Assembly: GCA_947175305.1 (NCBI GenBank)
Contig: CAMWMO010000109.1
Location: 1 to 6,314 of the forward strand
Direction: 5' to 3'
DNA length: 6,314 nt
Source of the DNA: an uncultured Lachnospiraceae bacterium
GTDB lineage: Bacteria; Bacillota; Clostridia; Lachnospirales; Lachnospiraceae
The stretch's first letter is position 1; each line of letters begins with the position of its first letter. The position numbers and the translations under genes were made by a program. The notes beneath the pieces are model-generated. The model saw nothing but the letters and a program-made list of their open reading frames with translations. It was not told the DNA's origin and did no database searches. Positions 1 to 5,940 of the stretch are shown piece by piece.

Positions 1-60
1 GAGAAAATTGTTGTAAGGCGGCAGAGTAAGCGCCGCCCTGTGAAAGGTTTTATGGGATGA
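1..60 (+). CDS. Possible C-terminal tail of an upstream gene (partial)
   Basis: The frame starting at base 1 is open for 19 codons and ends in TGA at 58-60. It encodes a basic tail, EKIVVRRQSKRRPVKGFMG. Its stop overlaps the start codon of the next gene as ATGA, the same junction seen at 1073-1076 and 5937-5940, which is the main reason for preferring this frame. The other two frames also close early (TAA at 14-16 and TAA at 27-29), so the upstream gene could instead end there. A tail of 19 residues cannot be assigned to a family. A short GC-rich inverted repeat (GGCGGC 17-22, GCCGCC 32-37) lies inside it; it has no T-tract after it and does not look like a terminator. Confidence 0.4.
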   Translation, partial: EKIVVRRQSKRRPVKGFMG

Positions 61-1076
61 AGGATTTGATCAGCGTGATCGTCCCGGTTCATAACGGGGA
101 GGCCTATCTGGAAAAGTGCATAGAGAGTATCGCCATGCAGGATCATGAGGCGCTGGAGATCCTTGTGGTAAATGACGGTTCCACGGACGCAACAGCAGAG
201 ATTTGCAGCAGGCTGTGCAGGCGGCATGAGAATATGAGGGTTATTGATCTGCCGGATCTGGGGGTTTCTGTGGCACGAAACCGCGGATTGGAACAGGCGA
301 AGGGGGATTATATCACCTTTGTGGATGCGGACGACCGGATGCGTCCGGGGATGCTTAGGCGGCTGTTTGAAATGCTGCAGGAGACGGAAAGCGATATGGC
401 GGGCTGTCAGTTTGCCGTCTGGGGGACGGAGGAAGAGTGGAAACAGCTTGCCGAAGCGGGGGATGCGTCTCCGGATATGAAAAAATACCAAGCTGTGAAG
501 ATATATAATAGCGATTGTTATTTAAAAGAGAGCCTCCTGCGGGGGAATACCAGATGTTGGAGCAAGCTCTATAGACGGAGCCTGATCACGCGGGTACGGT
601 TCAGGCAGGGGCTGAGCATCGGGGAGGACATGCTGTTTTTGGTAGAGCTTTTACCCCATATAAAGCAGGCTGTGGAGACAGAATGGCCCGGTTACGGTTA
701 CTATCAGAATCCCGGCGGCGTGATGCGAAGACCCTTTACACCGGCTTATATGGATCAGATCTACTGTTGGGAGATGGCACGGGAGCTGATCGTAAAACAG
801 GATGGAGCTCTTGCGGTACAGGCGGATGCCCAGATCATGGTGGCAGTTATGCTGACAGTCGGAAAAATCGCTCTGCTTCCCGAAACGGAGCGAAAAAGGG
901 CGGGAGAATATCTGCGCGTATGTCATAGGAAGCTTAAGGGACTTGCGGGCAGGAAAGCGTGCTATGCCAGCCTGCCCTCCGGCTATGGGATCAAGGTGAG
1001 AATGTTTGCGGTCCTGCCGGGACTTTATGTGAGGCTTTACCGCCTACAGAAAAACAGGAAAGAGAAGCTTGTATGA
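57..1076 (+). CDS. Family 2 (GT-A fold) glycosyltransferase
   Basis: This 339-residue protein is predicted to transfer a sugar from a nucleotide donor to a growing lipid-linked glycan at the cytoplasmic face of the membrane. The GT2 signature is complete. The N-terminal strand SVIVPVHNGEAYLEKC is at residues 6-21 and NDGSTDAT at 39-46. The SVARNRGLEQAKGDY segment at 71-85 leads into FVDADD at 88-93, whose DxD motif would bind the metal and nucleotide-sugar. GED at 189-191 is the likely catalytic-base region, and WSKLYRR at 168-174 is also typical of bacterial GT2 enzymes. There is no signal peptide; the basic C-terminal tail (RLQKNRKEKLV) could touch the membrane. The ATG at 57 is preceded by AAAGG (43-47) at good spacing. 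An ATG at 52 is in another frame and hits TGA after two codons. The stop overlaps the next gene by ATGA. The sugar and linkage specificity cannot be inferred. Confidence 0.93.
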   Translation: MKDLISVIVPVHNGEAYLEKCIESIAMQDHEALEILVVNDGSTDATAEICSRLCRRHENMRVIDLPDLGVSVARNRGLEQAKGDYITFVDADDRMRPGMLRRLFEMLQETESDMAGCQFAVWGTEEEWKQLAEAGDASPDMKKYQAVKIYNSDCYLKESLLRGNTRCWSKLYRRSLITRVRFRQGLSIGEDMLFLVELLPHIKQAVETEWPGYGYYQNPGGVMRRPFTPAYMDQIYCWEMARELIVKQDGALAVQADAQIMVAVMLTVGKIALLPETERKRAGEYLRVCHRKLKGLAGRKACYASLPSGYGIKVRMFAVLPGLYVRLYRLQKNRKEKLV

Positions 1077-2098
1077 TGAAGAAAACAAATCCTACGATTA
1101 GTGTGATCGTGCCTGTATACAATAAGGAGGCCTATCTGCGGGAATGTGTGGACAGCATTCTGGGGCAGACCTACAAAAGCATTGAAGTGATCCTGGTGGA
1201 TGATGAATCCACGGACGGCAGCGGAGCGATCTGTGACGAGTACGCACAGAGACAGGAACGGGTGCGGGTCATTCATCAGAAAAACGCCGGACCTACGGCA
1301 GCCAGTGTGGCGGGTATGGAGCAGGCTCAGGGCGGTTATTATATGTTTGTGGACAGCGACGACTATTTGGAGCCGGACATGCTCTGGGAGATGGTGGGGC
1401 GTCTGGCAGGACAGCCGGGAGAGGTCGTCTGCTGTAATCATGTGGTGGAAAAACAGCGAAAGACGGAGAATGTGCAATGCGGCGTGGAGCCCGGGATCTA
1501 TGAGGGAGACATGCTGCGGCAGCAGATCAAGGCGAGGCTGATCGGAGAGGAGAGAAAGGTGATCCCGCTGTCTCGGTGCATGAAGCTGTGTGAAAAATCC
1601 GTTTTTGAGGGAAATGAGGGATATTATGACTACAGCCTCCGCTTCGGGGATGATACGAATCTGATGTATCCTGCCCTGCTTGCCAGCAGCAGAGTGGTCA
1701 TTATGAAGGATGCCTTCTACTATCATTACCGCTATGTGGAAGGGTCTCTGGTGCACAGCTACGTGGAAGGACTTTATGAGAATGTGAAGCGGCTGATGGA
1801 GGCGGTCATGCGTGCGGCAGAAGATAAGAAAGCGCCGGATCGGGAGAGGGCGGCGGCACGGGAGTACTGCTATATGCTCCTATATGTGATGAAGAATGAA
1901 CTTCGCGCTCCCGGCAAGGATTACAGGAGACGGATTCAGGCCATTTTCGGGGAGGAGAAGATCAGGGAACTGGTGTTAAATACGCCGCTTCCCGTGACAG
2001 AGCGGTCCAATCAGCTTTTGTATGTGGGGATGCAGTATCCCGGCGGCGTCCTGCTACGGGTGCTGAGACTGGTGCTGAAACTGTATGACAGGAAGTGA
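1073..2098 (+). CDS. Family 2 glycosyltransferase, second of a tandem pair
   Basis: This is a 341-residue GT2 enzyme, predicted to be cytoplasmic or peripheral to the membrane. SVIVPVYNKEAYLRECVDSI is at residues 10-29, VDDESTDGS at 42-50, and FVDSDDYLEPDM at 92-103 carries the DxD motif. FGDDTNL at 191-197 is the likely catalytic-base region. The stretch before the DxD reads GPTAASVAGMEQAQGGYY, so the usual Ala-Arg-Asn of GT2 enzymes (present in the preceding gene) is replaced by Ala-Ser-Val. The frame is open upstream to an ATG at 959, but that would overlap the preceding gene by 118 bases and add 38 residues with no GT2 character. The start at 1073 forms an ATGA overlap with the preceding stop and follows AGGAAAGAGAAG (1056-1067). 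ATG 1076 is an equally possible start one codon later. The shared N-terminal domain with the preceding gene fits either an old duplication or just common family membership. Confidence 0.92.
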   Translation: MMKKTNPTISVIVPVYNKEAYLRECVDSILGQTYKSIEVILVDDESTDGSGAICDEYAQRQERVRVIHQKNAGPTAASVAGMEQAQGGYYMFVDSDDYLEPDMLWEMVGRLAGQPGEVVCCNHVVEKQRKTENVQCGVEPGIYEGDMLRQQIKARLIGEERKVIPLSRCMKLCEKSVFEGNEGYYDYSLRFGDDTNLMYPALLASSRVVIMKDAFYYHYRYVEGSLVHSYVEGLYENVKRLMEAVMRAAEDKKAPDRERAAAREYCYMLLYVMKNELRAPGKDYRRRIQAIFGEEKIRELVLNTPLPVTERSNQLLYVGMQYPGGVLLRVLRLVLKLYDRK

Positions 2099-2106
2099 GA
2101 AGTGAC

Positions 2107-3018
2107 ATGATCATCATAAGAGTGATGGGTGGTTTGGGCAACCAGCTGCAGCAGTATGCACTGTACAGAAAATTTCAGAGCATGGGAACACAGGCGCGTC
2201 TGGATCTTTCCTGGTTTTCTGAAAAAACTCAGGCGGAAGCGGCGGCGCCCAGACGGCTTGCTCTCTCCGATTTTGTAGATTTGCCATTGGAGGAAGCTTC
2301 CGACGAGGAGGTGCGCGCTCTGCTGGGGAGAGCTTATGAGGAACCGGCAGGTCTGGCGGAGAAGCTGAAACGACGGCTTGCGCCAAAGCGGCTCTCCTTG
2401 TTTGAGGAATCGGAGATGTTTCACGGGGAAGTTTTGTCCTGGGACAATCGGTATCTGGTGGGATACTGGGCCTGCGAGGCGTATTATGCGGATATTCTGG
2501 AGCGTCTTCGGGAGGAGATCCGTTTTACGAAAGGCGGCGATGAGAGAAACTGGGAGACGATGGAGGAGATGGCCGGACAGACTGCCGTCAGTATTCATAT
2601 TCGCCGGGGAGATTATCTGGATGCGGAGAATGCGGCGATGTTTGGCGGTATCTGTACGGCGGCGTATTATGATACTGCCATCCGTTATATGAAGGAGACA
2701 TGTCCGGGGGCGGTCTTCTATGTCTTTTCGGATGATCCGGATTATGTGCGCGGCCACTATCGAGGAGCGGAATACCGTATTGTAGACTGGAACCGGGGGG
2801 AGGACAGCTTCTATGATATGCAGCTGATGAGCTGCTGTAAGCACAATATCTGTGCCAACAGTACCTTCAGCTTCTGGGGAGCCCGTTTGAACGGAACTGC
2901 CGGTAAGATCATGATAAGGCCCTCGATTCACAAGAACACACAGGTCTGTGTACCCGGGCAGATGAAAAAGCTTTGGGCGGGATGGACGCTTGTCACACCG
3001 GCGGGAGAAGTGGTATAA
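2107..3018 (+). CDS. GT11 alpha-1,2-fucosyltransferase family protein
   Basis: This 303-residue protein, a usual length for the family, is predicted to transfer L-fucose from GDP-fucose to a glycan acceptor in the cytoplasm. It opens with MIIIRVMGGLGNQLQQYALY at residues 1-20, the GT11 N-terminal signature. HIRRGDY at 164-170 is the conserved motif thought to contact GDP-fucose. YVFSDDPDYV at 205-214 and the C-terminal block LMSCCKHNICANSTFSFWGA at 240-259 are also diagnostic. The frame can be extended to a GTG at 2095, overlapping the preceding stop. ATG 2107 is preferred because the family begins right at this MII sequence and AGGAAG (2090-2095) lies about 11 bases upstream. No GDP-fucose synthesis genes (gmd, fcl/wcaG or fkp) are in the window. 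The linkage is inferred from the family; some GT11 members differ in acceptor. The last codons overlap a predicted promoter for the following genes. Confidence 0.94.
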   Translation: MIIIRVMGGLGNQLQQYALYRKFQSMGTQARLDLSWFSEKTQAEAAAPRRLALSDFVDLPLEEASDEEVRALLGRAYEEPAGLAEKLKRRLAPKRLSLFEESEMFHGEVLSWDNRYLVGYWACEAYYADILERLREEIRFTKGGDERNWETMEEMAGQTAVSIHIRRGDYLDAENAAMFGGICTAAYYDTAIRYMKETCPGAVFYVFSDDPDYVRGHYRGAEYRIVDWNRGEDSFYDMQLMSCCKHNICANSTFSFWGARLNGTAGKIMIRPSIHKNTQVCVPGQMKKLWAGWTLVTPAGEVV

Positions 3019-3019
3019 T
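2990..3019 (+). promoter_or_regulatory. Predicted sigma-A promoter with extended -10
   Basis: A -35-like TTGTCA (2990-2995, five of six bases matching TTGACA) is followed after 18 bases by a perfect TATAAT (3014-3019). The -10 is preceded by TGG at 3011-3013, which makes an extended -10 (TGnTATAAT). The -10 overlaps the TAA stop codon of the fucosyltransferase gene. Transcription would start near 3026 and give an untranslated leader of about 158 bases before the next start codon. This is a sequence match only; expression is not shown. Confidence 0.6.
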
Positions 3020-3052
3020 TTACGCGAAAGCAATGAGCAGTGCGCAGACAGA

Positions 3053-3093
3053 GGATAAATACTGAGTGAGCTTGCTCACAGAAGTATTTATCC
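3053..3093. repeat. Nested palindrome (11-bp outer stem, inner hairpin)
   Basis: GGATAAATACT at 3053-3063 is exactly complementary to AGTATTTATCC at 3083-3093. Inside it, GTGAG (3066-3070) pairs with CTCAC (3075-3079) around CTTG. The two stems are separated by an asymmetric internal loop (GA on one side, AGA on the other). The outer stem is AT-rich and no T-run follows on either strand, so an intrinsic terminator is unlikely. The shape suits a folded RNA or a REP/MITE-like repeat unit; copy number cannot be judged from one window. Confidence 0.8.
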
Positions 3094-3106
3094 GAATGGA
3101 TGCATA

Positions 3107-3118
3107 GGGCGAATGCCC
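3107..3118 (+). repeat. Small GC hairpin, GGGC/GCCC
   Basis: GGGC (3107-3110) can pair with GCCC (3115-3118) around a GAAT tetraloop. GGGC could instead pair with the GCCC at 3162-3165, which would enclose the following hairpin in a larger multibranch fold. The two pairings exclude each other. This is a short stem and is weak evidence on its own. Confidence 0.45.
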
Positions 3119-3126
3119 GCGAACGA

Positions 3127-3145
3127 GGAAAACCGGAGGTTTTTC
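3127..3145 (+). repeat. 8-bp hairpin upstream of the ribosome binding site
   Basis: GGAAAACC (3127-3134) pairs with GGTTTTTC (3138-3145) around a GGA loop. Seven pairs are Watson-Crick and one is G-T (3128 with 3144). The five Ts lie inside the 3' arm, not after it, so this is not a standard terminator. The left arm resembles the downstream ribosome binding site (AGGAAA in both), which allows alternative pairing of the right arm. Confidence 0.5.
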
Positions 3146-3168
3146 GAGTGGCACTGCGAAAGCCCAAT

Positions 3169-3176
3169 AGGAAAGG
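3169..3176 (+). promoter_or_regulatory. Ribosome binding site deciding the pyruvyl transferase start
   Basis: AGGAAAGG lies seven bases before ATG 3184. The alternative in-frame ATG at 3100 has only AT-rich palindrome sequence upstream and no purine-rich site, so 3184 is the start. Confidence 0.8.
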
Positions 3177-3183
3177 TATCACT

Positions 3184-4380
3184 ATGGAACAGAAAAACGA
3201 CAGGATCGTCATGTATCTTCACGGCGGCAGCGGGAATCATGGCTGTGAGGCGATCGTCAACAGTACCTGCCATATGATAGAGGAGATCCCGAAGCTTCTT
3301 GTGACCAACAGCGAGCAGGAGGACAGACACTACTCAGTGGAGCCGCTCTGCGATATTTTGCAGGAGCGCAAGATCGCGGAGCATTTTTTTGCTCATGTAT
3401 GGTATTATGCGTGGCGGAAAGTATTTCGAGATCCGGAGTCTTTTATGCGCTATCGATTTCGGGAGGTGATGGGGAAAGATCTTGCCCCGCTTTATCTGTC
3501 GATCGGCGGCGATATGTACTGTTATGAATTGTCCAAGAAGGAGGCGATCACCGCCAACAGCGCTTTTTGCAGGGCGGGAGCTAAGACTGTTCTCTGGGGC
3601 TGCTCTCTGGAACCGGAGCTGTTAAAGGAGCCTGAGGTGGTGGAGGATATGAAGCGTTATGCGCTGATCACGCCCAGAGAGTCGATCACCACGGAAGCCC
3701 TTGCGGCGGTCGGAATCACGGAGAATGTGAAGCAGTTTCCGGATCCGGCTTTTGCATTGCAGCCGGAGAAGACGAAGCTTCCTTACGGTTTTCGGGAGGG
3801 AAATACCATCGGGATCAACATCAGTCCGATGATCCTCAGGCATGAGAGCAAAGAGGGAATAACGATAGAAAATTATCGGAAACTGATAGACCATATTTTG
3901 GAGACCAGCGATTGCCATATCGCGCTGATTCCCCATGTGATGTGGAAACACAATGACGATAGACTGACTATAAAGGAATTGTACGGCGTATATCAGGGAA
4001 ATGACCGGGTGGTACAGTTCCCTGATATGTCCTGTCAGAAATTAAAATATGTCATCTCTAAGTGCAGGGCTTTTATCGGCGCCAGAACACATTCTACCAT
4101 TGCGGCCTACTCTTCCGAAGTACCCACGCTGGTGGTCGGATATTCTGTGAAGGCGAGAGGAATTGCCAGAGACCTGTTTGGCACGGAGGAGCATTATGTG
4201 CTGCCGGTCCAGACACTCTCAGATTCGGAGGAGCTGATCGAGGCTTATGAGTGGATGATGACCAGAGAAAGCGAGATACGTGACAGGCTCTCTAAGATCA
4301 TGCCATCCTACTGCGAGGGGGCTGTCAAGGCGGGGGATGAGATCCGCAAACTGTGGCAGGCCTTGCATGAAAGCGAATAA
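3184..4380 (+). CDS. Polysaccharide pyruvyl transferase family protein
   Basis: This 398-residue cytoplasmic protein belongs to the PS_pyruv_trans family (CsaB/WcaK/EpsI type). Such enzymes transfer pyruvate from phosphoenolpyruvate to a sugar to form a ketal, adding a negative charge to surface glycans. The family pattern is visible throughout: YLHGGSGNHGCEAI at residues 11-24, SIGGDMY at 106-112, LWGCSLEPE at 137-145, TPRESITTEAL at 163-173 and FPDPAFAL at 185-192. GINIS is at 210-214 and IPHVMW at 249-254. The C-terminal block FIGARTHSTIAAYS at 297-310 is followed by PTLVVGYSVKARGIARDLFG at 314-333. The Arg-x-His of that block is the feature typical of the family. Some members have other roles, so pyruvylation is the best inference and not proven. 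The gene has its own predicted promoter and leader, and sits three bases ahead of the flippase gene, with which it should be co-transcribed. Confidence 0.91.
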   Translation: MEQKNDRIVMYLHGGSGNHGCEAIVNSTCHMIEEIPKLLVTNSEQEDRHYSVEPLCDILQERKIAEHFFAHVWYYAWRKVFRDPESFMRYRFREVMGKDLAPLYLSIGGDMYCYELSKKEAITANSAFCRAGAKTVLWGCSLEPELLKEPEVVEDMKRYALITPRESITTEALAAVGITENVKQFPDPAFALQPEKTKLPYGFREGNTIGINISPMILRHESKEGITIENYRKLIDHILETSDCHIALIPHVMWKHNDDRLTIKELYGVYQGNDRVVQFPDMSCQKLKYVISKCRAFIGARTHSTIAAYSSEVPTLVVGYSVKARGIARDLFGTEEHYVLPVQTLSDSEELIEAYEWMMTRESEIRDRLSKIMPSYCEGAVKAGDEIRKLWQALHESE

Positions 4381-4383
4381 ACT

Positions 4384-5940
4384 ATGGGCAGAATACAAAA
4401 AGCCGGAAAAAATATCATATTCGGATATATCAGCAACTTCGTCATCCTGCTGGTGAATTTTATCCAGACGACGGTTTTTATCTATGTGCTGGGTAAGACC
4501 CTGTCAGGTGTAAACGGCGTCTACACAAATGTTTTAAGTGTGTTGAATCTGACTGAGCTGGGAATCGGCACAGCTTTAAACTTCAGTCTTTACAAGCCTG
4601 TAGCAGAGCGGGATTATGACAAGATCAAGTCTTATATGCGTTTCTACAAGCGGGCCTATCTGACGATTGCGGCAGTGATCACAGTGTTGGGAATCGCAAT
4701 CTCTCCGTTTTTAAAATATATCCTGAAAAATCCGGGTTCCCTCACGGTGCGGGAACTGACACTCTACTATTATCTGTTTTTGTTCAATACGGTCATCAGC
4801 TATTTTGTCGCCTACAAGTACAGTCTGGCGAACGCGGAGCAGAAAAACTATATTCAGACGAACATTACTACTCTGACAAAAATAGCAGTAGCGCTGGTAC
4901 AGATCATTGTGCTGGTTCTCACCCGCAATTTTCTTTTTTATCTGCTGGCGCAGTCCTTTGTGGAATTGGTACAGAAAATCTTTGTGACGATCTATCTGAA
5001 CAGGCTTTACCCTTACCTGAGAGACCGGGATGTGAAACCGCTGACAACAGAAGAGACACAGGTAATAGCCACAAAAACCAAGGCGCTCGTCTGTTCTAAG
5101 ATCGGAGATGTGGCGAGACTGCAGACGGATACGATCATTATCTCCTCCTTCGTCAACGTGGACACGGCTGCAGTTGTGAACAACTATACCTATATTATCA
5201 CCTATGTGGGCAATTTGGTGAATGTTATTTTTGAATCTGTGATCTCAGGGTTCGGCAATGTGGTAGCCACAGAATCCAGAGAGAGGCAGTACCGGCTTTT
5301 TAAAGTATACCGTTTTTTTGCCTGCTGGCTTTTCGGATTTGGTGCGGTGGGATTTTATCATCTGCTCACGCCCTTTATCGGCGGAGTGTGGCTGCATGAT
5401 GAAGGCTGGGTGCTGCCGCAGATCATTGTGCTGCTCCTGGTGATGGATTTTTACTTTAAGGGAAGCCGTACGGTGCTCATGAATTTTAAGATTGCCTCCG
5501 GTGTTTTTGAGCAGGATAGATATCTGCCGTTAATACAGGGCGCCGTCAATCTGGTGGTCTCCATTCTGTTGGTGCAGAGGATCGGGGTGACAGGTGTGTA
5601 TGTGGGCACCCTGGTTTCCGGCATCATGGCGAATCTGATCCGTCCCGGCATTATTTATCGGGTCTGTTTTGAGAAAAAAGCATGGACTTATTTTGGGGAT
5701 TCCCTGAAATATATCGCGGTGATCCTTGCCGTGGGGGGCGTTGTCCTGCCGATACGGCATATGATCATGCGGGAGACTACGATCCTGACCTTTGCCGTGA
5801 TGGTGGTGGTCATTACGCTGCTTTACAATGCGGTGTTTCTGGCAGTGTTTCACAGAACAGAGGAGTTTATCTATCTGTGGGAGGCCGTAGCGGCAAGAGT
5901 GCCTGTGCTTAAGAGGATCTCGGAAGGGAGGTCACGATGA
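4384..5940 (+). CDS. Wzx-like polysaccharide flippase (MOP superfamily)
   Basis: This 518-residue integral membrane protein is predicted to move lipid-linked repeat units across the cytoplasmic membrane. Its length is normal for the family. Hydrophobic segments are visible at about residues 12-36, 92-112, 124-146, 163-180, 183-206, 265-290, 308-329, 341-358, 384-400, 404-424, 440-458 and 466-490. Others near 42-66 and 250-262 are less clear, giving roughly 12-14 helices. The N-terminal KNIIFGYISNF segment and the LTELGIGTALNFSLY stretch at 56-70 are typical of clostridial polysaccharide transport proteins. It starts three bases after the preceding stop with only a weak site (GAAAG, 4369-4373), so translation may depend on coupling with the upstream gene. 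The stop overlaps the next start by ATGA. Which glycan it carries is inferred from its neighbours. Confidence 0.92.
   Translation: MGRIQKAGKNIIFGYISNFVILLVNFIQTTVFIYVLGKTLSGVNGVYTNVLSVLNLTELGIGTALNFSLYKPVAERDYDKIKSYMRFYKRAYLTIAAVITVLGIAISPFLKYILKNPGSLTVRELTLYYYLFLFNTVISYFVAYKYSLANAEQKNYIQTNITTLTKIAVALVQIIVLVLTRNFLFYLLAQSFVELVQKIFVTIYLNRLYPYLRDRDVKPLTTEETQVIATKTKALVCSKIGDVARLQTDTIIISSFVNVDTAAVVNNYTYIITYVGNLVNVIFESVISGFGNVVATESRERQYRLFKVYRFFACWLFGFGAVGFYHLLTPFIGGVWLHDEGWVLPQIIVLLLVMDFYFKGSRTVLMNFKIASGVFEQDRYLPLIQGAVNLVVSILLVQRIGVTGVYVGTLVSGIMANLIRPGIIYRVCFEKKAWTYFGDSLKYIAVILAVGGVVLPIRHMIMRETTILTFAVMVVVITLLYNAVFLAVFHRTEEFIYLWEAVAARVPVLKRISEGRSR
5926..5931 (+). promoter_or_regulatory. Strong ribosome binding site for the last gene
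   Basis: GGGAGG lies five bases before ATG 5937, within the final codons of the flippase gene. It fixes the start of the partial gene and its ATGA overlap with the flippase stop at 5938-5940. Confidence 0.8.

Larger units (their letters stand above)
3026..3183 (+). ncRNA. Putative structured 5' leader RNA or repeat element
   Basis: This fills the only gap in an otherwise tightly packed operon. It sits downstream of the predicted promoter and holds three consecutive inverted-repeat structures: a long two-part hairpin at 3053-3093, a small hairpin at 3107-3118 and an 8-bp hairpin at 3127-3145. A strong ribosome binding site follows at 3169-3176. I do not recognise it as a known riboswitch, T-box or tRNA. 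No T-tract follows any of the GC-containing stems in a way that makes an intrinsic terminator. It could be a cis-regulatory leader, a small RNA, or a dispersed palindromic repeat. The gap has an open frame in phase with the next gene from ATG 3100, but that ATG has no ribosome binding site. Confidence 0.45.

Noticed and set aside
17..37. GGCGGC/GCCGCC hairpin as a terminator
   Set aside because: The stem is only 6 bp with a 9-base loop and no T-tract follows; it lies in what is probably coding sequence of the upstream gene.
959..1072. Upstream ATG start for the second GT2
   Set aside because: It would overlap the first GT2 by 118 bases and adds 38 residues unrelated to GT2 enzymes; the ATGA-coupled start at 1073 fits the family.
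1037..1756. 239-codon open frame on the - strand
   Set aside because: It is antisense to the conserved catalytic part of the second GT2, has His/Leu-rich shadow composition and no recognisable domain.
703..2054. Shared 12-base TCCCGGCGGCGT in both GT2 genes (about 711 and 2037)
   Set aside because: It encodes Pro-Gly-Gly-Val in both genes, but at non-equivalent places. The match is short and explained by codon preference, so it is not a meaningful repeat.
2011..3033. 340-codon open frame on the - strand
   Set aside because: It lies opposite the fucosyltransferase gene and the end of the second GT2, both of which have clear family motifs. Its product is rich in His, Arg, Leu and Ser with no recognisable domain, as expected of a shadow frame.
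3104..3165. Resemblance to a c-di-GMP-I (GEMM) riboswitch core
   Set aside because: AGGGCGAAT and GCGAAAGCC recall the GEMM segments AGGGCAAA and ACGCAAAGCC, but the second arm that completes the pocket is missing; only 18 bases remain before the start codon. A covariance search would settle it.
3100..3183. 28-residue N-terminal extension of the pyruvyl transferase
   Set aside because: No ribosome binding site precedes ATG 3100, the extension is basic and unlike the family, and ATG 3184 has an excellent site and begins right before the conserved N-terminal motif.
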